A DNA stretch of 64,000 bases. Source: an uncultured Oscillospiraceae bacterium. Lineage in GTDB: Bacteria > Bacillota > Clostridia > Oscillospirales > Acutalibacteraceae. The translations under genes were made by a program, and so were the position numbers. A model generated the notes under the pieces. The model was not told where the DNA came from. It saw only the letters and a program-made list of their open reading frames with translations, and made no database searches. Positions 35,689 to 44,023 of this stretch are shown one piece after another. Positions within the stretch are counted from its first letter, which is position 1. Every line of letters begins with the position of its first letter. The stretch covers positions 62,001-126,000 of the forward strand of contig CASDTR010000012.1 of NCBI GenBank assembly GCA_949283785.1, in the 5' to 3' direction.

Positions 35689-37139
35689 GGGACAGAGCTT
35701 TGAACTTTAACATCATACCTCATCCTAAAAAAATCGCAATAATCGGGACCGATAACGTAAATACGGCTGACGCTGAATTGAGGCTTATCTCGGACTCCGC
35801 CGTTGCCAAAGAGGGCTTTAGCATTAAGTTTGACGGCAAAACCTTTAAGGTATCCTTTGCCGACGAAAGCGGAAAATTTTACGCCTTGCAGACCGTTGAA
35901 CAGATAAAGACCTTAAAAAAGGCGCCCGAATTTAAAATCGAGGATTATCCCGAATACGAATACAGAGGCTTTTCCCTCGACTGCGCCCGCCATTCCTTCA
36001 CTGTTGACGAAATCAAACGTCTTATTGACGCGGCGGCGGGATTCCGTCTGAACCGCTTCCACTGGCACCTTACGGACGACCAGGGCTGGAGAATAGAAAT
36101 TGACGGCAAACCCCGATTAAACGAAACGGGAAGCGTGCGCAAAAGTTCCGATTTCGGCGGACACAGCGACAAAAGGCCGTACAGGGCGCTGTTCTCAAAG
36201 GACGAAATACGGGATATTATAGCTTATTGCCGCGAACGCCGCATAGAGGTCATTCCCGAAATTGATATTCCGGGTCACGCCAGCGCAATTCTCGCCTCAT
36301 ACCCTCACCTCGGCTGCTCAAAAAAGCCTGTAGAGGTGCAGACAAAGCAGGGAATCTATAACAACATCCTTTGCGTCAGCAATGAAGAGGTGTATAATTT
36401 CCTTTTCGGCGTCCTCGACGAGGTCTGTGAGCTGTTCCCCTTTGAATATATACATATAGGCGGCGACGAGACCCCCACCAAAAGCTGGGAGAACTGTCCC
36501 GACTGCCGCAAAATGAAGGAGGACTTGGGTCTCGAAAACTTCAGCTCCCTTCAGGGGGTCTTTATGAAAAGAGTGGCCGAATATCTGAAGGCCAAGGGAA
36601 AGAAGGTTATAGTCTGGAACGAGAGCCTGAAAGGCGGTATCCTCACCCCTGAGGACGTCACCGTCCAGCGCTGGATGGGCGGCGGAAATTCCAGCTATGA
36701 GTTTGCCGAGGCGGGAGGCAAAGTGATAGAATCAGACTTTTTCCATTACTACTGTGATTATCCTTTCGGCATGACGCCCCTTAAAAAAACCTACAATTAT
36801 GAGCCTGCGAAAAAGTATAAAAAGTGCGGCGCTCAAAAGCCCTACGGCATTGAAGCCGAAATCTGGACCGAATACATATCCGACTTTGACACATTGTGCC
36901 GCTTTTATTTTCCCCGCATGGCGGCCATTGCCGAAGCTGCCTGGGGCGGCAAAACCTCCTACAAGGACTTTACCCTGCGATACAGGAGCGCCGACGAAAA
37001 ATTAAAAGCTATGGGAATAAACTCCGCTCCCGAAAGGGACAGGGACCTGAATCCCCTTCTGAGAATACCCGACATAATCAAATTTTTCAGCGGCTCCTTA
37101 AACCTCGGCATGCTGAAAGATCACATGGAAGTGAGCTGA
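35685..37139 (+). CDS. GH20 beta-N-acetylhexosaminidase
   Basis: This 484-residue protein has a short GH20b-like domain, then the barrel: YRGFSLDCARHSFTVDEIKR, LNRFHWHLTDDQGWRIEI, IEVIPEIDIPGHASAI, and the catalytic pair in YIHIGGDETPTKSW (Asp-Glu near 263-264), followed by KGKKVIVWNES. It uses substrate-assisted catalysis to release terminal GlcNAc or GalNAc. No signal peptide is present, so it works on imported oligosaccharides. With NahK and GH95 in the same window it fits N-acetylhexosamine salvage. Confidence 0.95.
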   Translation: MRDRALNFNIIPHPKKIAIIGTDNVNTADAELRLISDSAVAKEGFSIKFDGKTFKVSFADESGKFYALQTVEQIKTLKKAPEFKIEDYPEYEYRGFSLDCARHSFTVDEIKRLIDAAAGFRLNRFHWHLTDDQGWRIEIDGKPRLNETGSVRKSSDFGGHSDKRPYRALFSKDEIRDIIAYCRERRIEVIPEIDIPGHASAILASYPHLGCSKKPVEVQTKQGIYNNILCVSNEEVYNFLFGVLDEVCELFPFEYIHIGGDETPTKSWENCPDCRKMKEDLGLENFSSLQGVFMKRVAEYLKAKGKKVIVWNESLKGGILTPEDVTVQRWMGGGNSSYEFAEAGGKVIESDFFHYYCDYPFGMTPLKKTYNYEPAKKYKKCGAQKPYGIEAEIWTEYISDFDTLCRFYFPRMAAIAEAAWGGKTSYKDFTLRYRSADEKLKAMGINSAPERDRDLNPLLRIPDIIKFFSGSLNLGMLKDHMEVS

Positions 37140-37153
37140 ACATAATTTAATGG

Positions 37154-37521
37154 AAAATCATCCGTCCCGTTTGGGGGCGAATGATTATGTTTGTGGATAA
37201 AGCTGTTTTGATGCTTAAATAATTTTGTAGATTGCTGTCTTGTGCAAACAAGGAGAAATTTGATACAGCATAAAAAACGAAGCAGCATCAAAGCTTTTTC
37301 GATACGATTTCTTCGTCAGGAGGACCTTTCTGCGGAAGGATATATTTGTGTATTCTTCTTTGAATGGGCAAAATGCATTTGGCTTAAACCCACAATCCCT
37401 CTGTCAAAACTGCGTTTTGACATCTCCCTTTACACAAGGGAGACAGGGGTAAGTTCCGGCCTTTGGTTTTTCGGCAATTTTAATCATCCGTCCCGTTTGG
37501 GGCGGATGATTTTTTTTTTTT
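37154..37521 (+). mobile_element. MITE-like dispersed element, copy B, with flanking duplicated hairpins
   Basis: The left block GTTTGTGGATAAAGCTG (37189-37205) runs on to ATGCTTAA. GGGCAAAATGCATTTGG (37366) parallels copy A, and the right block (37391-37480) has CACAATCCCTCTGTCAAAA, TTTTGACA, CTCCCTTTACACAAGGGAG and GGTTTTTCGGCAA. The flanking hairpins 37156-37187 and 37481-37510 share the same stem and loop (AATCATCCGTCCCGTTTGGG); the right one has a T11 tail. The element lies after the GH20 gene. Any open frames inside are short and unconvincing. Confidence 0.65.
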
Positions 37522-37660
37522 ATGATTTGCTTTTTCCGAAAGCTATAAGCCCTGCATCGAAAAAACTCGTCATCTGCACTCTGAGACGGTGAATTTGCAA
37601 ATATAACCCAGCTCTTTACAGGCGCATCTTTGCGGTAAAGAAAATCATCAAGCTATCGCC
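37515..37660 (-). pseudogene. Possible decayed AraC-type HTH fragment
   Basis: Across three minus-strand frames one reads SLMIFFTAKMRL, ACKELGYICKFTVSEC and ADDEFFRCRAYSFRKK in order. This resembles the two-helix DNA-binding tail of AraC regulators broken by two frameshifts. The match is by eye only and weak. The rest of the gap 37661-37850 shows no gene. Confidence 0.25.
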
Positions 37661-37850
37661 TGAAAAGATTCTGTCCCTTGCGCCATTAATTTGTATACGC
37701 TCTGCTTTCTCTGAAAATTTTTATCCTCTTACGCAAAAAATCCATATTTTAAACCTCTTTAATGCAAAATTCTGTATTTATTTTTAATCTCATCTCAATT
37801 ACAATATAGTCATAATGCATATACAATGTTTCTTGCGAGAGGTAAAAATA

Positions 37851-39110
37851 ATGAAAAAAAATCTCTTAGGATACGAAGACATTAAAAACCAAAAACTATG
37901 TATACTCTGCTGGATAGCCTACGCCTCAACCTACATATGCAGGCTCAATTTTTCGGCGGTTATGCCCGAACTCGAAAAGCTCGGCGTTTTCCCTGAAAGT
38001 CAGATTGCCGCCATCTCCTCCGCCTTTTTCATCTGCTACGGGCTGGGTCAGGTAGTCAGCGGTATGCTCGGAGACCGATTTTCACCGAGGTATCTGATAT
38101 TCACGGGACTCGCCGTTTCGGCTCTGAGCAATATTGCGATTTTTCTTGTAAATACATTTATCCCATTTATCATATTGTGGGCTCTTAACGGGGCCGTTCA
38201 GTCCATGGTATGGACTCCCATTCTCAGGATCGCGGGCGATTGTTTCAGCCCTTATGAACGGGAACGCTTCGGCATACACATCGCCTCAACGGTCCCTCTG
38301 GGAACTCTCGCAAGCTACGGATTGAGCCTTCTCACCCTCCTCTTTTTGCCTTGGAAATATGTGTTCCTGGTCTGCGGCGCCGTTTCCCTTGCCGCCGCCG
38401 TCTATTGGATTACGGGAACAAAAAACATAATAACGGAAAAGGGAAAAGTGAGTCCTCCCGAAGGCCGGCCTGCCCCCTCTTCCCTTTCATTCAAAAAGCT
38501 GGCGGGACTCATGGCATCCTCGGGAATTTTCATCCTTGCGATTTCAATTGTCATACAGGGCACTCTCAAAGACAGCGTGACCCAGTGGATCCCCACCTTT
38601 TTCTCACAGAGATTCTCCGCAGGAACGGGAACCTCCCTTGCCCTTACCATGATCTTGCCCGTAATCAACGTTACGGGAGCCTATTTTGCCCGCTTTGCAA
38701 ACAGATATCTGAGAAACGAGCTCAAAACCTCCATGCTGTTTTTCGCCGCGGCGGCGGTATTCCTCGCCGTGCTCAATTTCTTCGGAAATAATATAATCCT
38801 TGCCCTCATCTGCATGGCGGGGGTCACAAACTGCATGTTCGCAATAAACGTAATGATAATCACCATGGTTCCCCTGCATTTCAGCTCATACGGGTGCGTG
38901 AGCACCGTAGGGGGCATACTCAACGCCGTTGCCTATATCGGCTGCGGGGCACTCAATATGGCGGCCGGCTCCGTTCTCGAAAGAAGCGGTTCCTCCTGGT
39001 CTGCTCTGTTTATCATGTGGCTCGTTCTTGCCCTTGCCGCCGTAGTTTCCACGGGCGCCGCCGTGATTCCCTGGAACAGATACATGGGAAAACAGGAACA
39101 GGCAGATTGA
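37851..39110 (+). CDS. MFS transporter, OPA/GlpT-like
   Basis: About 419 residues with some twelve hydrophobic helices. The start is placed at MKKNLLGYEDIKN since GAGAGG precedes that ATG; a frame 12 codons longer lacks this. ASTYICRLNFSAVMPEL near the first helix recalls the Arg-containing loop of organophosphate:phosphate antiporters (GlpT/UhpT type). CYGLGQVVSGMLGDRFSPRY is the MFS motif A region. It probably exchanges a phosphorylated or organic anion substrate, which is not identifiable. It precedes manA by 61 bases. Confidence 0.85.
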   Translation: MKKNLLGYEDIKNQKLCILCWIAYASTYICRLNFSAVMPELEKLGVFPESQIAAISSAFFICYGLGQVVSGMLGDRFSPRYLIFTGLAVSALSNIAIFLVNTFIPFIILWALNGAVQSMVWTPILRIAGDCFSPYERERFGIHIASTVPLGTLASYGLSLLTLLFLPWKYVFLVCGAVSLAAAVYWITGTKNIITEKGKVSPPEGRPAPSSLSFKKLAGLMASSGIFILAISIVIQGTLKDSVTQWIPTFFSQRFSAGTGTSLALTMILPVINVTGAYFARFANRYLRNELKTSMLFFAAAAVFLAVLNFFGNNIILALICMAGVTNCMFAINVMIITMVPLHFSSYGCVSTVGGILNAVAYIGCGALNMAAGSVLERSGSSWSALFIMWLVLALAAVVSTGAAVIPWNRYMGKQEQAD

Positions 39111-39171
39111 TTTAACACCGATTATCTGATAAAATTAAACCGTATAATAAATTTAAGGTGGTGCGGTTAAA

Positions 39172-40134
39172 ATGTATCCGTTAAAATTGATTCCCGCCGT
39201 TAAGGATTACCTTTGGGGCGGCACAAAGCTCAAAACAGATTTCGGCATTAAAAGCGACCTTGACAAAGTCGCCGAGGCCTGGACACTCTCCTGCCACAAG
39301 GACGGCCCGAACGTAATAGCCAACGGCAGCGACAAGGGCAAAACACTGGCCCAGTGGCTCGGCGAAAACGGCTTTGGAGTTCTCGGCAGCAAAGGCGAAA
39401 ACCTTGACAGCTTCCCCGTACTCATAAAGCTCATAGACGCAAAGGATAACCTCTCCGTTCAGGTTCACCCCTACGACGAGTACGCTCAGAGGGTCGAGCA
39501 CGAACAGGGCAAGACCGAGGCCTGGTATGTCATCGACTGCGAAGAGGGCGCGGAGCTCATATACGGATTTAAAAAAGAAATATCCTCACAGGAATTTGAG
39601 GAGCGCATAAAAAACGACACGCTGCTTGAAGCCGTAAACAGCGTACCTGTTAAAAAGGGCGATCTGTTCTTTATCGAGGCGGGCACCCTTCACGCAATCG
39701 GCAGAGGCATCCTGCTCGCCGAGGTACAGCAAAATTCTAACTCCACATACAGAGTTTACGACTACGGCCGTGTGGGAGCCGACGGAAAGCCCAGAGAGCT
39801 CCACATTAAAAAGGCCGTTGACGTAACCTCCTGCACTCCCCCCACCCATCCCTACGGGGCGAAGCCCGTTACGGAAAAGGGCGATGGCTATGAGGTGACG
39901 GAGCTTGTAAACTGCGAAATTTTCAGGTCTTACAGCGTAAAAATTAACGGCGGATACGCCGACAGAGCCGACGAACAGTCCTTTGTCTCCCTTCTCTCCC
40001 TTGACGGGGATTTCACTTTCGTATGCGGCGATACTCAGCTTACCCTCAACAAAGGCGAGAGCATCTTTATCCCCGCTGATATGGGCGAATACACCGTCAA
40101 AGGAAAAGGCGAAATACTTAAAGTCACGCTTTGA
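39172..40134 (+). CDS. manA: Mannose-6-phosphate isomerase, class I
   Basis: This 320-residue cupin enzyme has KDYLWGGTKLKTDFG, then AWTLSCHKDGPN, LSVQVHPYDEYA with Zn ligands, GKTEAWYVIDCE, and FIEAGTLHAIGRGILLAEVQ. It interconverts mannose 6-phosphate and fructose 6-phosphate, feeding mannose from glycans into glycolysis or GDP-sugar synthesis. GGTGGTG lies upstream. A possible promoter (TTGATT-17-TAAAAT) overlaps the end of the MFS gene. The first copy of the repeat-flanking hairpin (40158-40182) serves as its terminator. Confidence 0.95.
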   Translation: MYPLKLIPAVKDYLWGGTKLKTDFGIKSDLDKVAEAWTLSCHKDGPNVIANGSDKGKTLAQWLGENGFGVLGSKGENLDSFPVLIKLIDAKDNLSVQVHPYDEYAQRVEHEQGKTEAWYVIDCEEGAELIYGFKKEISSQEFEERIKNDTLLEAVNSVPVKKGDLFFIEAGTLHAIGRGILLAEVQQNSNSTYRVYDYGRVGADGKPRELHIKKAVDVTSCTPPTHPYGAKPVTEKGDGYEVTELVNCEIFRSYSVKINGGYADRADEQSFVSLLSLDGDFTFVCGDTQLTLNKGESIFIPADMGEYTVKGKGEILKVTL

Positions 40135-40157
40135 TAAACTGAACAGCTTATGCAAAA

Positions 40158-40516
40158 GCAGCCCGAAGATTGCCTTCGGGCTGTTTGAGACTGTTGAAAA
40201 ACTGAAATTCAGCACAAACCCCTGTCTCCCTTGTGTAAAGGGAGATGTCAAGGCGTAAGCCTTGACAGAAGGATTGGCAGCGTGACGCTGCGCCCAATTC
40301 GCGCACTGAGTTACGGTAAAAACTAACTATACCCGCCCGCGAGCCAGCTTTCATATTGGCTGAGGTATTGTATCGAAAAAGACTGGATACTGCGCTGTTT
40401 TCTGCGCCGCATCGAGTTCACTTTAATCGTGCAAAACAGCAACTAAAAACTGTTTAAGCATAAAAAACAACTTTATCGACAAACTGAAGCAGCCCGAAGA
40501 ATTTCTCTTCGAGCTG
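40158..40516 (-). mobile_element. MITE-like dispersed element, copy C, with flanking duplicated hairpins
   Basis: This is the reverse orientation. The left block (minus strand) GTTTGTCGATAAAGTTG is at 40468-40484 and is followed by ATGCTTAA. The right block at 40187-40275 has TCTGTCAAGGC, CTTGACATCTCCC, ACACAAGGGAGACAGGGG and GTGCTGAATTTCAGTTTT, then CAACAG. The flanking hairpins CAGCCCGAAG...CTTCGGGCTG (40158-40182) and CAGCCCGAAGA...TCTTCGAGCTG (40490-40516) share a stem. It is located between the convergent manA and GDPD genes. Confidence 0.65.
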
Positions 40517-40557
40517 TCATTTTGTTTTAATGAAATTCAATTAATCACTTTATCCGC

Positions 40558-41298
40558 TTATCTGCCGATTGTCTCAACGCAAAGGTCGGGCACGTCGCTG
40601 ATAATACCATCGCAGCCCCATTCGCTCATGGCCTTCATTCCCTCGGGAAGGTTTACGCACCAGGGATTTACTATAAGGCCGTTCTTGTGGGCGGTTTCGA
40701 TATATTCCTCATCCACATAGAAGCAAAGGGGATGCAGGGCGTCTGCTCCTATTCCTTTGGCATAAGCAAAGGGGTCGTCAAAAACCTTTTCGATAATGGG
40801 AGAATCGGGGGAATAGAGAAGTCCCGTCTTTACGGTCCCGTCAATTTCCTTGGCCTCCACGAGAAGGGTGTCGTCAAAGGAGGAGATTATGAGCCTGTCG
40901 AAAAGTCCGTGCTCCTTGACGGCGTCAATGGTCTTTTTGACTATATCAGTGCCCTTCTGCTTGGGGCTCTTGATTTCAATATTGATAACTTCAAACTTGT
41001 CGGCTATATCAAGGAATTCATGGAGCGTGGGTATCCTCGTGCCCGCAAACTCAGGTGAAAAATATGAGCCGAAATCGAATTTTTTAAGCTCCTCAAGAGT
41101 GTAGTCGGAGACAAGGCCCGTACCGTTCGACATCTTATCTATGGCATAGTCGTGAACTATTACAAGGTGTCCGTCGGCGGTGAGATGCACGTCGTTTTCA
41201 ACTCCGTGAGCGCCCATTTCTATTGCCTTTAAAAAAGCAGGTATCGTGTTCTGAGGCGCGGCCTTGTTGGCTCCCCTGTGGGCAAGTATCTTTGTCAT
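40558..41298 (-). CDS. Cytoplasmic glycerophosphodiester phosphodiesterase
   Basis: This 246-residue UgpQ-like TIM barrel has KILAHRGANKAAPQNTIPAF, GVENDVHLTADGHLVIVHD, and INIEIKSPKQKG. It cleaves glycerophosphodiesters to sn-glycerol 3-phosphate. The metal-binding PEN of the family is PQN here, a change that may weaken or shift metal binding; the other ligands remain. No signal peptide is seen. It is convergent with manA across repeat copy C. Confidence 0.93.
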   Translation of the reverse strand: MTKILAHRGANKAAPQNTIPAFLKAIEMGAHGVENDVHLTADGHLVIVHDYAIDKMSNGTGLVSDYTLEELKKFDFGSYFSPEFAGTRIPTLHEFLDIADKFEVINIEIKSPKQKGTDIVKKTIDAVKEHGLFDRLIISSFDDTLLVEAKEIDGTVKTGLLYSPDSPIIEKVFDDPFAYAKGIGADALHPLCFYVDEEYIETAHKNGLIVNPWCVNLPEGMKAMSEWGCDGIISDVPDLCVETIGR

Positions 41299-41376
41299 GT
41301 TAAAACTCCTTCCGTCTGCTTTATTCGGATTTATTATATCGCTTTACAGTCGGAATGTTAACAGCTTTTTGAGTTT

Positions 41377-41979
41377 TTATTTTATTTTCGACATTATTTT
41401 TTCGTATATCTCTATTATCTTGAACCTCGGCTCATACTCGGGGCTCTTCTCCACAAGCTTTACTTCCTTTTCCGTGAGCACGCAGTCGATTGAGGTATCC
41501 TCGCTGGCGGCGGGCAGGCATAGGGGCGGGAACATTATGCACCACCAGTTGTGCCCCTCGCCCGTGCCGATAACTACGCGAACAGCCATGTAAATTCCCG
41601 CGGGAAGGGTGAATTCCTCATATGTTCTCGTGGAAAAATACTCCTCGGAAACCGTTATCTCTACAGGATAATCGTATCCGTTTTCGGCTATAACCTCTCT
41701 TGCCGCTTTTTCAAGCTTATCTATGTTGGGCTCTATCTTGGCTTTCGCCTCGTCTCTGGTGACGGAGCCGTCAAAAATTTCGTTCCCCGCCTCGAGCACC
41801 GCGTCGCGGATCTTGAGCTTCAGGGCCTGATCCTCCTCTGAATCGGAATTTGCTATAACGTGAAGGCGCAGGACACTCTCCCTTATTCCCGTACAGGTTT
41901 CGGCAAATGTAGTGACACTGAAAATGAGGGCCGTGATAACAGCCATGGCGATTGCGATTTCAGCTTTAAGTAATTTCAT
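41377..41979 (-). CDS. spoIIR: Stage II sporulation protein R
   Basis: About 200 residues. The ATG at 41979 follows AAGGACGG; a GTG 9 bases upstream is a poorer choice. A signal peptide (KAEIAIAMAVITALIFSVTT, then FAE) leads to the SpoIIR domain: ESVLRLHVIANSDSEEDQAL, LKIRDAVLEA, PAGIYMAVRVVIGTGEGHNW, WWCIMFPPLC. SpoIIR is made in the forespore and signals to SpoIIGA to activate sigma-E in the mother cell. Its presence marks an endospore former. It lies 78 bases after ispE, a common clostridial arrangement. No clear sigma-F promoter was recognised. Confidence 0.95.
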   Translation of the reverse strand: MKLLKAEIAIAMAVITALIFSVTTFAETCTGIRESVLRLHVIANSDSEEDQALKLKIRDAVLEAGNEIFDGSVTRDEAKAKIEPNIDKLEKAAREVIAENGYDYPVEITVSEEYFSTRTYEEFTLPAGIYMAVRVVIGTGEGHNWWCIMFPPLCLPAASEDTSIDCVLTEKEVKLVEKSPEYEPRFKIIEIYEKIMSKIK

Positions 41980-42057
41980 AAAAAACACCGTCCTTTTTCT
42001 TTGACTCGCAAAGATTATGGACGGTTATTTTTTCTTTTATTCAATTATTCGATTTTC

Positions 42058-42933
42058 TTATTTTTCGATTTCACAGCCGTATTCCGCAGGAGTGCAGACA
42101 TGCACCGAAGCTCCCTTGATTTTCTCCGAAAGCTCCGCAGCGCATTTTTCGGCCTTTTCCCTGCTTTCAAATATACCGAAAACAGTGGGGCCGCTTCCGC
42201 TCATGCAGCAGCCCATGGCTCCGCTGCCGCGCATTATCTCCTTAATAGCGACGCGCTCATGGACATCCACCGCCTGTTCAAAGACGTTTCCGAGAGATTT
42301 GGCAATGCCCTCCAGATCGCCGTCCACAACGCTTCTGAACATTGTGCGGGCGTCGGGATGACGCAGGTTTATGCTGTCAACCGCGGCGTAAGCCTCCGCC
42401 GTGGAGACATCCTGCTCGGGCTTTGCAAGAACAAAAAAGCAGGGCGGTATATCGGGAAGCTGAGAGAGGACCTGCCCTATATCCTGAGCGAGCATGGTGC
42501 CGCCCTGAAGGCAGAAGGGCACATCGGCGCCCACCTTGACGCCTATCTGACAAAGCTTCTTTACGGGAAGATTCTTTTCGTACAGGCTGTTCAGAGCGGT
42601 TATGACCGCCGCGCCGTCGGCGCTTCCTCCCGCAAGGCCCGCCGCATGGGGGATATTCTTCTCAATGGAAATATGGATGTTTCTGTCCTCCTCGCCGCAA
42701 AAATCAAAAAACTTTTCCGCCGCTTTATAGGCGATATTCCTTTCGTCCGCGGGGATGCCTGCCTCGGAGCAGCTTATGGTAATTCCTCCCGAAGCTTTCC
42801 TTTCCACGCTCACACGGTCGTAAACGCTTACGGACTGCATTATCATCCAAAGGCCGTGATAGCCGTTCGGAAGCTTTTCGAGAATATCCAGCATAAGGTT
42901 GATTTTAGCCGCCGCTTTTACCGTAATTTTCAT
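42058..42933 (-). CDS. ispE: 4-diphosphocytidyl-2-C-methyl-D-erythritol kinase
   Basis: This 291-residue GHMP kinase has AAAKINLMLDILEKLPNGYH, the ATP loop KNIPHAAGLAGGSADGAAV, and GSGAMGCCMSGSGPTVFGIF. It phosphorylates CDP-methylerythritol in the MEP route to isoprenoids. It lies upstream of spoIIR on the same strand and is probably cotranscribed with it. Confidence 0.96.
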   Translation of the reverse strand: MKITVKAAAKINLMLDILEKLPNGYHGLWMIMQSVSVYDRVSVERKASGGITISCSEAGIPADERNIAYKAAEKFFDFCGEEDRNIHISIEKNIPHAAGLAGGSADGAAVITALNSLYEKNLPVKKLCQIGVKVGADVPFCLQGGTMLAQDIGQVLSQLPDIPPCFFVLAKPEQDVSTAEAYAAVDSINLRHPDARTMFRSVVDGDLEGIAKSLGNVFEQAVDVHERVAIKEIMRGSGAMGCCMSGSGPTVFGIFESREKAEKCAAELSEKIKGASVHVCTPAEYGCEIEK

Positions 42934-43045
42934 TTAATAGTCCCTTGGATACGCCGCGCTCTGCTCAAACAGCAGCTTGCGGACACATCCTTCCTTTCCT
43001 GTTTTTGTCTTTTGCTTTTTCAAGGTGCGTTTCTGATAGTGATTT

Positions 43046-43858
43046 TTATTCTATGGGGATAGGCACCGGTATTCTGCTTTGGAAGAGAGTCATATATTTA
43101 AAGCCCGCATCAAGGGCTGTCTGCATACCCTCAGAGAGGTTTTTGCCTATATCCTCCGCTCTGTGGGAATCGGAGCCGACAGTGATATACTCTCCGCCCA
43201 GCTCCCTGAAGCGCTTTACATAATCTACCGTAGGCAGGGTCTTGCCTATTTTCTGCCTGAGACCCGAGGTGTTTATCTCTAGGGCCTTTCCGCTTTCGGC
43301 AAGGTTTTTGAGAATGGTGTCTATTTTATCGCTGCACCTGCCGAGATCCACCTTGCAGCCGTGCTCTCCCTCGATGTAGCGAAGAGGATAGGTAAGGTGG
43401 GTCAAAACGTCAAAGCCGCCCCATTCGGTCATCTCAATGAGAGCGTCCAGATAGCGATCAAAAAGCTCGTTTACGTCTCGGTCCTCATAATCCATGAAGA
43501 AAAAGTCCTTTTCGCCGCGCAGGTTGTGGACAGAACCTAAAACGATGTCGTAATTATATGTCGAAATTATTTTTTCCGCCAAAGCAGGATTATATGCGGG
43601 CTGGCCCAGCTCTATTCCCTCAAGGACAATAAGCCGTCCCATAAATACGGAGCGGGCTTTGGCCACCTCGAAATAAGACTGCATTACGCTCCTGTCGTAG
43701 TGGTCCTCCAAATAGGAATCCACCTCGCAGTGATCCGTAAAGGCGATGCCTCTTATGCCTGCAAACTCCGCCTGCTCGCACATATATATAGTTGAATGTA
43801 CGCCGTCAGGAGAATTATCCGTATGAGTGTGAAGGTCAATGAGTTTGTTAAATTCCAT
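43046..43858 (-). CDS. PHP-domain phosphatase, histidinol-phosphatase-like
   Basis: This 270-residue PHP protein has metal-binding motifs DLHTHTDNSPDGVHS, IAFTDHCEVDSYL, LEGIELG, IVLGSVHNLRG, DVLTHLTYPLRY and VGSDSHRAEDIGKNL. The HisK-type layout suggests histidinol phosphate hydrolysis, but no other his gene is near, so another phosphoester is possible. It lies 112 bases upstream of ispE on the same strand. Confidence 0.85.
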   Translation of the reverse strand: MEFNKLIDLHTHTDNSPDGVHSTIYMCEQAEFAGIRGIAFTDHCEVDSYLEDHYDRSVMQSYFEVAKARSVFMGRLIVLEGIELGQPAYNPALAEKIISTYNYDIVLGSVHNLRGEKDFFFMDYEDRDVNELFDRYLDALIEMTEWGGFDVLTHLTYPLRYIEGEHGCKVDLGRCSDKIDTILKNLAESGKALEINTSGLRQKIGKTLPTVDYVKRFRELGGEYITVGSDSHRAEDIGKNLSEGMQTALDAGFKYMTLFQSRIPVPIPIE

Positions 43859-44023
43859 TTTATCACCGCTTAACTTTCTTCCGGTTTTTTCCGGTAGTTT
43901 TTATTGTAACATATTCGGACATTATATAAAAGTAAATGATTTAAGTTTTTTTAGTTTTTTTGTGTGCATAAAGTGCTATAATGTGGTAAAATGTTATGGA
44001 AAATTATTTCGGAGGTGCAGATT

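Noticed and set aside
37242..37592. 116-codon plus-strand frame inside repeat copy B
   Set aside because: It runs through the element and its hairpins, shares no protein conservation with copies A and C, and lacks a ribosome site.
42001..43062. 353-codon frame opposite ispE
   Set aside because: ispE on the minus strand has full kinase motifs; the plus frame is the high-GC codon shadow.
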